A stretch of 64,000 nt of DNA from Teredinibacter haidensis (GTDB lineage Bacteria; Pseudomonadota; Gammaproteobacteria; Pseudomonadales; Cellvibrionaceae): contig NZ_CP060084.1 in assembly GCF_014211975.1 (NCBI RefSeq), positions 1,798,001-1,862,000 of the forward strand, given 5' to 3'. The notes beneath the pieces are model-generated. The model had not been told where the DNA came from. It saw nothing but the letters and a program-made list of their open reading frames with translations, and searched no databases. Below are positions 19,802 through 28,029 of this stretch, piece by piece. The first letter of the stretch is position 1. Every line of letters starts with the position of its first letter. The position numbers and the translations under genes are program-made.

Positions 19802-20107
19802 GCCAATTAGTTACGACGTGGGGTTACCTTGAATGACAGTCTACTCCCACGCGGCGCCCCTGTGCTGACATTAGTCAAATCAATGGGGGATGCCGTAGCG
19901 CTCGACGCGAGCAATAGCCAAAATCCCTCTGAAGCCTTTGTAATACGGAATCAAAGAGCCTCTATTACACCATAAATTTGAGTGATAGTGGTCTTGTCCT
20001 GGCCACGAAATTGAATTCTGTACAACTAACGCCCAATACATCACCGATCCTGTATACTTATAGTCTATTTGACTACACAGATATTAATATCCAAGGAAAC
20101 CAGCGTA
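19802..20107. promoter_or_regulatory. Divergent intergenic region between menF and the xylanase gene
   Basis: About 306 bases between divergent genes, which must hold both promoters. A TATACT at 20053-20058 could be the -10 box for the xylanase, but no matching -35 was found at 16-18 bases. An AAGGAA at about 20093 is the xylanase ribosome binding site. No operator was recognised. Confidence 0.35.
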
Positions 20108-21277
20108 ATGCACTCTAATAAAATCTTACACGCCATTGCTCTTGCGCTCCCTCTCGCTATCTTCGGTTGTAGCAGCAACCCATTTATACCGTCGAACAAT
20201 ACATCGACGACCGGCAATACCCTGCCTTCGAACGCATCACTGAAACAAAAGTATGCAGATCACTTCTTGGTGGGCGCCACCGCCGATTCCGGCTCCTATA
20301 TCACGCACGCGGACATCCTAAAAACCCACTTCAGTAGCATGACCACTGAAAACGAAATAAAGTTTGAGCTACTGCAGAATGTAGAAGGAGAATTCACCTT
20401 CGAAACAGCCGACAAAATGGTCGATTTCGCCAAAGCCAACGGCATGACCGTTCGGGGTCACGCGCTGGTCTGGCACCGCCAGAGCCCAGACTGGTTATTC
20501 CACAATGCTGAAGGTGAACCCAGCAGCAAAGAAGACTTATTAGCAAAAATGAACAACCATATCGCCACGGTAGTTAACCACTTTAAAGGCCGTGTAGATG
20601 CCTGGGATGTCGTTAACGAATCCATTATGGACAACGGCGCATTCCGCACCGAAAAGGAACAAGCCGATGACCAGAAGAGCTGGTGGTATGGCATTACAGG
20701 TGAAGACTACATCGCAGAGGCGTTTAAAACTGCACATCAAGCCGACCCCCAAGCCAAACTGTTTTATAACGACTACTACAACTACATTCCCGAACGCCGA
20801 CAAGCTATTTACGAGATGCTAAAGGGATTGGTCGAAAAAGGTGTGCCCGTTCACGGGGTCGGATTACAGTGCCATGTCAATACCGAACGCTCGCTAAACC
20901 CTGCGCACCAGTCTTACCAGCAAACCATTGCCAATCTGGAACAAGCAATTCAACTCTACGCCTCACTCGGCCTGGAAGTGCACATCACTGAAATGGATGT
21001 ATCCATTTATATTGGCGGTAACAAGTACGAGGAAAAGGATTTTTATACCGCTGGCAATATACCCGAAGAGCTAAAGGTCAAGCAGGCGGAACGCTACGCC
21101 GCCTTTTTTGAAATGTTTCGCCGCAACAGCGATGCCATTACCAGCGTAACCTTATGGGGCATTGCCGACGATAATACTTGGTTGTCGGAATTCGATTCGG
21201 GCAGAGCCGATTTCCCTCTGCTGTTTGATAGCGAACACAAGCCTAAAAAGGCCTTTGACGCGATTATGGATTTTTGA
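20108..21277 (+). CDS. Lipoprotein endo-1,4-beta-xylanase, GH10
   Basis: A 389-aa protein from the ATG at 20108. The frame is open 13 codons upstream, but the ATG at 20108 is followed directly by a lipoprotein signal peptide (LALPLAIFGC, lipidated Cys21) and has an AAGGA site. After an Asn/Thr/Ser linker comes one GH10 TIM barrel. The acid/base is Glu171 in DAWDVVNES and the nucleophile Glu295 in EVHITEMDV; WHRQSPDWL and WG.ADDNTWL are further family landmarks. There is no carbohydrate-binding module. It probably sits on the outer membrane and cuts xylan, feeding oligosaccharides to systems such as the symporter/GH43 pair 13 kb away. Confidence 0.96.
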   Translation: MHSNKILHAIALALPLAIFGCSSNPFIPSNNTSTTGNTLPSNASLKQKYADHFLVGATADSGSYITHADILKTHFSSMTTENEIKFELLQNVEGEFTFETADKMVDFAKANGMTVRGHALVWHRQSPDWLFHNAEGEPSSKEDLLAKMNNHIATVVNHFKGRVDAWDVVNESIMDNGAFRTEKEQADDQKSWWYGITGEDYIAEAFKTAHQADPQAKLFYNDYYNYIPERRQAIYEMLKGLVEKGVPVHGVGLQCHVNTERSLNPAHQSYQQTIANLEQAIQLYASLGLEVHITEMDVSIYIGGNKYEEKDFYTAGNIPEELKVKQAERYAAFFEMFRRNSDAITSVTLWGIADDNTWLSEFDSGRADFPLLFDSEHKPKKAFDAIMDF

Positions 21278-21288
21278 GACAGGCCGGT

Positions 21289-21318
21289 TGGGGTAAGCAA
21301 AGCGAACCCCCACTTTTT
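21289..21318 (+). terminator. Possible terminator of the xylanase gene
   Basis: A 6-bp GC-rich stem (TGGGGT/ACCCCA-like) with an 11-base loop is followed by CTTTTTAA, starting 12 bases after the stop. The loop is long, so the call is tentative. The rest of the 325-base gap to 21602 holds no gene; its right part (from about 21490) belongs to a duplicated segment. Confidence 0.4.
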
Positions 21319-21489
21319 AATCGTAATGATATACAACACTGGGGATTCAACACGTTCAAACAAAAACCAGTACTAATTTCATCAGGCAACTAGAAACACT
21401 CTCAAATTTATACCGCTAGCCGCTGGTTGAAAAATGTAAGACTGGCGATCGCCACGTCCGCATCCACTGCCAACAGCTCCTGCGTGTTC

Positions 21490-22151
21490 TCAAACAAGCT
21501 AACCGCTTAGCGATACGGACGATAATTTCTGAAGCCTACCCTAAGGCCGTTACAATTTCAACGTAGGTTGGGAGAGAGAAAAGAGTTTAACTATTTACAC
21601 CACTAATATTTTAAGACGCTCTCTTTGCCAAGTTTATTGCGTATCACCGCTTTGTGTAAAGCACCCGAATCTGTATAAAAATACTGATAGCGCAAGTTAA
21701 TTTTTGGCCTAACGAAAATAATTGATTGAATGTCTCTCTGCTCCACTCCCAAATAGTATTCAGCTACATTCAGCGTTTCATTGGCAGTTATCTGAGCACC
21801 GACCTCATATGAGCCGTCAGAAACAGATTTTGCTTGATAGAAGAAAAGTGAAGCGTCTTTACTAATCGTATCTGGAACTACATCTACCAGCTCAACGCCC
21901 TCAAACATCGTAAACATCTGTTTATTATCACTTCCACACATTCTGGCTTGAAAATAAGAGCCTCGCTGCAGAGCGGCTGAAAAAGATATTGGCTCGATAG
22001 GTTTAACCGGATGGCTATACGTGGTCCAACCTTTAAAAAAATAGACTTGGCACTCTGTACCGTTTAACTCTCCGGTTAAAAACGTATCCATTGAATTAGC
22101 TACCAGTAAAACAACAACAAAAAATAATTCATTCACTTCACCAAACACCAC
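21490..22151 (-). repeat. Segmental duplication, copy 1
   Basis: This segment, the 182-aa gene plus ~110 bp of its 3' flank (shared blocks include GACGATAATTTCTGAA and CAAACAAGCTAACC), is repeated at about 22760-23449. Similarity extends past the stop codon, so the pair arose by DNA duplication. Confidence 0.8.
21603..22151 (-). CDS. Small exported protein, paralogue A (possible immunity protein)
   Basis: A 182-aa protein starting with GTG at 22151. The first 20 residues form a signal peptide (VVVLLVANS), followed by a ~160-residue beta-rich domain with two conserved cysteines (TECQVYFF and RMCGSD). It is about 80% identical by eye to the 182-aa product at 22901-23449, and the start was placed by alignment with that copy. 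The motif YSHPVKP.EPISF is shared with the third relative at 22201. The family is not recognised. The position, last in an operon behind a putative effector, suggests a periplasmic immunity protein; this is inference. Confidence 0.7.
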   Translation of the reverse strand: MVFGEVNELFFVVVLLVANSMDTFLTGELNGTECQVYFFKGWTTYSHPVKPIEPISFSAALQRGSYFQARMCGSDNKQMFTMFEGVELVDVVPDTISKDASLFFYQAKSVSDGSYEVGAQITANETLNVAEYYLGVEQRDIQSIIFVRPKINLRYQYFYTDSGALHKAVIRNKLGKESVLKY

Positions 22152-22200
22152 CCACCCTTTTTGCGCTCACTAAAAAACCTGGATTTAAGCGGGAAAAAGG

Positions 22201-22698
22201 CTATTCGATTCGATCTGGTATCGGTTTAACTTGACTATCCGTAGAAACCAAAGCTCCACCAGGAGAATAAACGTAGGCGTGCTCCCACAACACTGAAGTA
22301 AATACCAGGTCACATTGATCAACAACGTTGTCTTTATCAACACGACAGCGATAATAATGACTATTGGTCAACGTATCCTCCACCTTAAACTGCTCACCAT
22401 AAACCCAATTACCATTAGTTTTTACGGCTTCGAAATAGTAATTCCCTCCTTTAACAGGGCTAAAATCTAACTTTTTTGATGGCTCAGACATAATCCATAT
22501 TTTCTGTAACTTATCCAAACGAGGCCCTTCGTCCTGCATTGAATACCACGCTTTATAATAAGTTTTACGAACACAACTATTAACCTCCACTACATCTATG
22601 GGGTTAATCGGCGTATAAGGATGAATATGACCAGAAAAAGAAGAGAAAAAATAGACGGTATATTGAATCCCGGAAATTATTTCTTGATAGCTATACAT
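22201..22698 (-). CDS. Small protein, divergent paralogue B without signal peptide
   Basis: A 165-aa protein with a good AAGGTGA ribosome binding site before ATG 22698. It is a distant relative of its two neighbours: its start aligns with their mature N-termini, VYFF...HPYTPINPIDVVE matches their QVYFF...HPVKP.EPISF, and SHYYRC matches the AEYYLG/AGYYLG region. It has no signal peptide, so unlike them it should stay in the cytoplasm unless exported another way. Function unknown. Confidence 0.7.
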   Translation of the reverse strand: MYSYQEIISGIQYTVYFFSSFSGHIHPYTPINPIDVVEVNSCVRKTYYKAWYSMQDEGPRLDKLQKIWIMSEPSKKLDFSPVKGGNYYFEAVKTNGNWVYGEQFKVEDTLTNSHYYRCRVDKDNVVDQCDLVFTSVLWEHAYVYSPGGALVSTDSQVKPIPDRIE

Positions 22699-22759
22699 TT
22701 TTCACCTTAAAAATTTGATTAGAGGTGATTTGGAGTTTTTCTCTAAGTATAGACCTAAC

Positions 22760-23449
22760 TTTTCACTACCAACAAACAAGCTAACCACTATAGTGATAGG
22801 GACGATAATTTCTGAAAAATACTCCAACCTACAACAATCCTACAGCCGTTGAAATTTCAAAGTGGTTAGTGGTGACAGAAGAGTTTAGCTATCTACACCG
22901 CTAATAATTCAAGACACTCTCTTTACCTAGCTTATTGCGTATCACTACTTTCTGCAACGCTCCAGAATCCGTATAGAAATACTGATAGCGCAAATTAATT
23001 TTTGGCCTAACAAGAATAATTAATTGCTTCGCTCCCTGCCCCACTCCCAAATAGTATCCAGCGACATCCAGAGTTTCATTCGCAGTTATCTGAGAACCTA
23101 CCTCATATGAACCGTCAGAAGCGGATTTTGCTTGATAGAAGAAAAGTGAAGCGCCTTTACTAATCGTATCTGGGACTACATCTGGAAGCTCAACACCTTC
23201 AAACATCGTAAATATCTGTTTATCATCACTTCCACACATTCTGGCTTGAAAATATGAGCCTCGCTGCAAAGCCTCTGAGAAAGATATTGGCTCGACAGGT
23301 TTAACCGGATGGCTATACGTGGTCCAACCCTTAAAAAAATACACTTGGCACTCTGTACCGTTTAACTCACCGGCTAAAAACGTATCCATTGCATTCGCTC
23401 CAGACAAAAGAAACAAGAACAGAAATAACTGAATCTTAGTAAAGGACAT
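22760..23449 (-). repeat. Segmental duplication, copy 2
   Basis: Partner of 21490-22151. It contains the 182-aa paralogue C gene and its 3' flank. The divergent paralogue B lies between the two copies. Confidence 0.8.
22901..23449 (-). CDS. Small exported protein, paralogue C (possible immunity protein)
   Basis: A 182-aa protein with a clear signal peptide (FLFLFLLSGANA, cleavage before MDTF) and the same two-cysteine, beta-rich domain as paralogue A. It begins 20 bp after the stop of the putative effector at 23470 and is the closest of the three to it, so it is the best candidate for a cognate partner. The export signal fits a periplasmic site of action. No family was recognised. Confidence 0.75.
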   Translation of the reverse strand: MSFTKIQLFLFLFLLSGANAMDTFLAGELNGTECQVYFFKGWTTYSHPVKPVEPISFSEALQRGSYFQARMCGSDDKQIFTMFEGVELPDVVPDTISKGASLFFYQAKSASDGSYEVGSQITANETLDVAGYYLGVGQGAKQLIILVRPKINLRYQYFYTDSGALQKVVIRNKLGKESVLNY

Positions 23450-23469
23450 AGATTTTCCGTTATGACTTC

Positions 23470-24399
23470 CTACTTAATTATTTTGAATTTTTCAAATTGT
23501 AAATGAGTTATTAATGCCTTTTGGAAGGTATGGCAATGATTTCCAGCCTCGAGCCGCCAAGACCATCCACCATTGTAAGATGTCGCAAGCTGAGTGGCCT
23601 CGCTATTAATTTTTGTCAAATCCGTACACTCATTCGTTACGGGAGAGAATTGCTCGTTACCACTGTCACCACCACCGTGGTGCGGATCGATATAAATACC
23701 ATTTTCGGCAACACCACCAAATGAAGTAACACCATTAAGCTCCCCTTCAACACCTCTGAAGGTTCGCACCAAACTGCTTTCCTTTATCTCGTATAAAGTA
23801 ACGGCAGCACGGTAAATTGCCATCTCAAATTTATGGGCTACACCCTCTCTCCAGTCCGCACCAGCTGGCAGGTTGGAAGGTTTTTCTGGCGGTTCACTAC
23901 TCCGGTTGTTCGGGTGATTCATAGCGTATTTAGGCCACCACCCAAAACTTAAATTTGAATTGAAGACTGTCCACCAATGCCCGTACTTATCTTCCCCACC
24001 AATATCTATGTGCCGCCGATGAAACACTATATCATCTAGAACTGTATAGGTATCCAAGATAATAGTTACCTTTGTTTTACCACCCGCTTTGATATCCGCG
24101 GAAGTCTGTGCGGAGGCTTTAGCTTCAAAATCCCGAGTTATTCTCGGGTAGTGGACAACAAATTTTGAGTAATCTGCTTCCTCAAAATGCTTCTGTACTC
24201 GCACACCAACCACACCTTCTGGTATTTTACTAAACGTCACTTCACCAGAGCTGTCGGTGTTTTTCTTATCCGGTCCTATTGAAACAACCACTCCGTCAAT
24301 CGCCTCGTTTTCACAAGAATCAAGAACCTCGACACTTAACTCTCCAGGCTTAGCATCCTTAATCGATGTAACAACTACACCTTCACCAATATTCGTCAT
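23470..24399 (-). CDS. Putative secreted effector: Cna_B-like domain plus permuted NlpC/P60-like C-terminus
   Basis: A 309-aa protein with no signal peptide. Residues 18-115 look like a carboxypeptidase-regulatory/Cna_B beta-sandwich (LSVEVLDSCENEAIDG, SSGEVTFSKIPEG). The C-terminal ~190 residues contain a His motif KYGHWWTV (His141) followed by SFGWWPKY, and near the end a Cys motif GNHCHTFQKAL (Cys289). This His-before-Cys order resembles circularly permuted NlpC/P60 (LRAT-like) amidases, whose catalytic Cys sits in an NC.xF context. It overlaps the KAS-like gene by 4 bp and is followed by the small-protein trio. An amidase-type effector is the inference; the catalytic assignment rests on motif spacing only. 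Confidence 0.6.
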   Translation of the reverse strand: MTNIGEGVVVTSIKDAKPGELSVEVLDSCENEAIDGVVVSIGPDKKNTDSSGEVTFSKIPEGVVGVRVQKHFEEADYSKFVVHYPRITRDFEAKASAQTSADIKAGGKTKVTIILDTYTVLDDIVFHRRHIDIGGEDKYGHWWTVFNSNLSFGWWPKYAMNHPNNRSSEPPEKPSNLPAGADWREGVAHKFEMAIYRAAVTLYEIKESSLVRTFRGVEGELNGVTSFGGVAENGIYIDPHHGGGDSGNEQFSPVTNECTDLTKINSEATQLATSYNGGWSWRLEAGNHCHTFQKALITHLQFEKFKIIK

Positions 24400-25451
24400 A
24401 ATCCTCCACCATGGTTTGAGCGAAGGTAAAACGCCCCTCGATACGCTGAATCAGAAGAGCTGTATATCAGCGTACCTCCCTTTTCGGGCATATTAGAATA
24501 CGCAAGCCCCGCCTGAACAAGACTACTTGCTGCGCCAATATCACCGTAACAGTCCGCGGGATGATGAACAAAGCAATTTTCATGAAAATATTGATGGCTG
24601 CGTGTTCTTGCCACGCCAAGCTCCTTCGCCCAATAAGCTTCACCATTCATCGAGCTAAAAATTTCAACAATTTCATTTGGGCGCGCCTCTACTAGAGCTG
24701 ATTGAAACGCAGAGCTCAGGCCATCTCCACGATACGGCTGATCACTCAAGATATTACCCGCTTCCTGGCTCAACCCCACTTCAGATAAAATAATTGCTCC
24801 GGGAATCATTTCTGTAGCTGCACACAAACCTAGAAATCCTGCTGCCTCTCCGGGTATAAACCCCCTCATCGACCCAAGAGTTAATAATCGGCCTTCGGCT
24901 AAATAGTGCTCGGCAATATCCAAATCATAAAAGGTATCGACCCCCAAAACCAATGCATAGCAATCTTGGTTCATCTCTAGGTATTTCTTTGCAGCACCAA
25001 CGGCATAAACACCTCCTGCGCGACCAGCATTAAAGCAACGACTATTTTTAGCATCAAATTGAATTTTAGTAAGTTGCGATAACACTTGCAAAAATAATGT
25101 ATTAATCGCCGGTGACTCAGAGCCTAGAGGCTCCGGACCGGCAATAAAGACGGGAACACTCCCGTCTAAGGCCCAGTTCGGCGGGCAGGGAAAAGCTGCG
25201 CAGACCAGTTGTAACAATCGAACCTGGAAAGCAGACAATGAAGCGACAGCAGATAGATATTCCAAATCAACGTCAAAAGCCTCTTCTGGTACCAGCGCCA
25301 TTTTTATGGGGTCGCCATCGATATCAAAATGCTCCGTCTCTTGCACTGAGCTAATGCCAGCCCTTACGGAGGCAGCTGTCATCTCTGCGTTTTGTCCAAC
25401 TGGCGTTATCATGCCAATATCAGAAATAGTTATAATCGATTTTTCGTGCAT
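24396..25451 (-). CDS. Catalytically degenerate beta-ketoacyl-synthase-fold protein
   Basis: A 351-aa thiolase-fold protein. Its start ISDIGMITPVG matches the KAS N-terminus, and CFNAGRAGGVYAVGAA (Cys139) occupies the active-site cysteine position. Both catalytic histidines are replaced: the HGTGT position reads SSMNGEA (about 266-272) and the second GH..GAA reads GDIGAAS (303-309). It therefore cannot run the normal condensation. KAS-like proteins of this kind are known, from memory, beside type VI secretion effectors with DUF2169/DUF4150 proteins, where they may help effector maturation. Here the gene directly precedes, with a 4-bp overlap, the putative effector. No T6SS structural gene is in the window. 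Confidence 0.7.
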   Translation of the reverse strand: MHEKSIITISDIGMITPVGQNAEMTAASVRAGISSVQETEHFDIDGDPIKMALVPEEAFDVDLEYLSAVASLSAFQVRLLQLVCAAFPCPPNWALDGSVPVFIAGPEPLGSESPAINTLFLQVLSQLTKIQFDAKNSRCFNAGRAGGVYAVGAAKKYLEMNQDCYALVLGVDTFYDLDIAEHYLAEGRLLTLGSMRGFIPGEAAGFLGLCAATEMIPGAIILSEVGLSQEAGNILSDQPYRGDGLSSAFQSALVEARPNEIVEIFSSMNGEAYWAKELGVARTRSHQYFHENCFVHHPADCYGDIGAASSLVQAGLAYSNMPEKGGTLIYSSSDSAYRGAFYLRSNHGGGL

Positions 25452-25634
25452 AATTTATTGCGTCACCAACGCTCTATTCAGAAGGAAGCTCTGATCGAAT
25501 CAAATTATGTTCAGGCAAAAACAACCGCTATCTACGCTGCACTCTTAATAAGGGCTACCTAAAAATTCGCTCACCCGACCAATAAATGCTTTTTGGGCTC
25601 GTGCAGAACCTGCCTAAGATTAAGGAAAGGCCCC

Positions 25635-27593
25635 CTAAAAGCTGTACTGTAAATCAAAGAAAAAATTAATGCCATCGTCTTCGTCTTCTGTTGCATCACC
25701 ACTATTAACAGTATTATTTGCGTCAGCCAAAGAAGTTGTATGATCTTTGGAGTGAACGGGGTTTGCAATCAGAAAATTGGCCCGCACACCTTTTAATTTA
25801 AACGAAACGCCAAAGCCGATATCGGCCAAGGTCGCAGTCGTTGCATCGGAACCGTCCTCTTGCAGTGGGTTCTTATACCCCCAAGCTGCATCTAGGAAAA
25901 TGTACGGCTGAATAATATCACTGAGTTTTTTTCCGCCGACATTAACTTTGCTGAATCCGGGGCCGTTAAACATCCAATCCACGCCGGTATAAAAAGCATC
26001 GTCGGCATAAAAACGGTTGACCTCAAACCCCCTTGCTTTGGTTGGCCCTGCAAGCGAATACTGGTTTGCCGAAACAGCCGACTCTCCGGTATAACGGCCC
26101 GACACTCGTGAAACCAATCGCGTTTCTGTTTCGGTAAACGGTAGTTTCCAAAAAGCCAGACGCGAATAATCGAAATTAAAATAGCCGGCAGCCTTCTCTT
26201 TTTCTTGGCCACTTACACCCAAAGTATTCCCACCAGTATCGACAATATCAGTGTATACCAGCTGAAAACTGGCTTGATGCAATGTTCGTTGGCGCTCCCG
26301 CAGGCGGTCAAAATTATACGAAAAGGTGTAATTTCTCAGTTTATCCTCTGTAGGAGCCCCTTCAGAGTCGGAGCCAATAGTACGAGTCGTTATCGAAGTT
26401 TCGATATTGGCTACATTAAAATCGATGGCATGGTTAGCGACACGCCCGCGTTTTATTTTGTAAGTAAGCCCCACATCAGCGGTTAAAGAATCACCACTAA
26501 TACCCAATGTTTCAATAACCGATTTATCCAGAATAAATTCGTTTTTAGAGGCGCCAAAATAAAAGCGTGTACGCGGGTGTAAAATACTCGTTTGATAGCG
26601 CAGCGAACCATAGTTAGTACTTTTATCGCCGCTACCTGTACTCAATACACTTAGCTGAAGCTGGTCTGCGATACTAAAAGGATTGTTTAGATATCCATCC
26701 ATATACAAACGGTGTTCGCCGGTCCCTTGTGAACCGTGATTATCGATACGCATATTCGCATCCCACCAATCTTCGGCCGTAATATTGACATTCAGTTTGG
26801 TATCACCCACCTGAGATCCGGGCTGAAAATAACCTTGTGCCGAGAGGCCGGGAAGATCGTTCACTAAATACAAGCGCTCTTCAATATCTGCACTGGCAAT
26901 TGGTTCGCCCATTGCACTTTTAAAGGTACGCTCAATAATTGATTCGCGATAACGTTTTTTATTTTGCACTTCAACTTCGCCCAACTCCCCCAGCAGTAAC
27001 GTTAACGTAACAATGCCGTCACGTACCTGCTGTTCAGGAATATAGGCCTTAGCGAGAATAAAACCCCGCTCGCGGTAGTAGCGAGTAATGGCATCGGCCA
27101 CCTGCTCGATCATTCCAAGGGTAATACCACGTTTGCGCCGCTGCTCTCGAATTAGAAAAACCAAGCGCTGTACATCCACCGGCCCTACGTGCTCATCTTT
27201 CGTTTCTTCTTCAATATCGCCAATCAAATCAGATACCTCGGCAATTTCATCCAAGGTATAGCCGGATTCAAGCAGTTCGCCTTCCTGCATCATGTCAAAG
27301 CGTACACCCTCCACACGCTTTATAATTTCACCTCTGGAAATACCCCGTTCAGGATACTCCACCACTCCCTGTACACGAAACTCCCGAACATTCAAACGCG
27401 GCCCGGCCTGAGGGTCTGGGTCGCGTTCTCGCACGCTGGGAACATCCAAATCCAATAGCATAGTTCCCTCTTCCAAATCGGGAACCTCTTCGGTATCGGG
27501 CAAATCCAGTAAACCCGCACTAGCAGGAAAAGAAAAGAAAGAAACAGCCAGTGTTGCTGCTAATAGGGGAAAAACTTTATTATTTATTTTCAT
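25635..27593 (-). CDS. TpsB outer-membrane pore of a two-partner secretion system (FhaC/ShlB family)
   Basis: A 652-aa Omp85-family protein. A signal peptide (1-26, PASA) is followed by a Pro/Asp-rich linker, POTRA domain 1 (about 67-190, long, with an acidic insertion), POTRA domain 2 (about 203-275) and a 16-strand barrel ending in the aromatic FDLQYSF. AGPTKARGFEVNRF carries the RGF/RGY motif of the family's lid loop. It exports the TpsA encoded upstream on the same strand. The 436-bp gap between the two genes is unusually long and contains a possible small gene at 27828-27992. Confidence 0.95.
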   Translation of the reverse strand: MKINNKVFPLLAATLAVSFFSFPASAGLLDLPDTEEVPDLEEGTMLLDLDVPSVRERDPDPQAGPRLNVREFRVQGVVEYPERGISRGEIIKRVEGVRFDMMQEGELLESGYTLDEIAEVSDLIGDIEEETKDEHVGPVDVQRLVFLIREQRRKRGITLGMIEQVADAITRYYRERGFILAKAYIPEQQVRDGIVTLTLLLGELGEVEVQNKKRYRESIIERTFKSAMGEPIASADIEERLYLVNDLPGLSAQGYFQPGSQVGDTKLNVNITAEDWWDANMRIDNHGSQGTGEHRLYMDGYLNNPFSIADQLQLSVLSTGSGDKSTNYGSLRYQTSILHPRTRFYFGASKNEFILDKSVIETLGISGDSLTADVGLTYKIKRGRVANHAIDFNVANIETSITTRTIGSDSEGAPTEDKLRNYTFSYNFDRLRERQRTLHQASFQLVYTDIVDTGGNTLGVSGQEKEKAAGYFNFDYSRLAFWKLPFTETETRLVSRVSGRYTGESAVSANQYSLAGPTKARGFEVNRFYADDAFYTGVDWMFNGPGFSKVNVGGKKLSDIIQPYIFLDAAWGYKNPLQEDGSDATTATLADIGFGVSFKLKGVRANFLIANPVHSKDHTTSLADANNTVNSGDATEDEDDGINFFFDLQYSF

Positions 27594-27780
27594 GAAATTA
27601 CATCTGTAAATATTTTTTGTCTATTTTGGCGTAGGTGATAAAAGCCATTCAACAGCATGCACAAAGTGCAACAACGGCTATCATCTGCGTGTATTTTAGA
27701 GATTCCAATATTGGCTAATTAGCGAATTACTATCCCTTTGTTGTATTTAAACGTTCCGTATTTTCCTTGCCCCCAATTTT

Positions 27781-27797
27781 CGACTTCGGTGAAGTCG
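27781..27797. repeat. Perfect 7-bp inverted repeat in the tpsA-tpsB gap
   Basis: CGACTTC-GGT-GAAGTCG forms a tight hairpin. No T-run follows on either strand, so it is not a standard terminator; RNA processing or attenuation between tpsA and tpsB is possible. Confidence 0.4.
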
Positions 27798-27827
27798 TGT
27801 ATTCGAACTCAGCCAGGTATAACCAAT

Positions 27828-27992
27828 TCAGCCAAGCTGCTTTCCGGTGTACCTTAGCTTACGAATAAACAGCAAAGCGGTAACATTATCCAGCATTTCA
27901 ACGGGTCTTAACTCGGTAGGTGTAATGCCCTCCCGAGGGATGTATCGCCGATACGTTCGCCCATGAATATCCGGTACAGACTGCTTAAGCAT
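27828..27992 (-). CDS. Possible 54-aa protein between tpsA and tpsB
   Basis: An ATG at 27992 opens a 54-codon frame ending in TGA at 27828. AAAAGGGA lies 6-8 bases before the ATG, and the gene starts 37 bp after the tpsA stop on the same strand. The product is basic (pI high; PDIHGRTYRRYIPREG, LLFIRKLRYTGKQLG), without signal peptide or membrane helix. No family was recognised. Position and ribosome binding site are the only support. Confidence 0.4.
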   Translation of the reverse strand: MLKQSVPDIHGRTYRRYIPREGITPTELRPVEMLDNVTALLFIRKLRYTGKQLG

Positions 27993-28029
27993 TACATCCC
28001 TTTTCCTGCTCTAAATCGCGCGCCAATAA

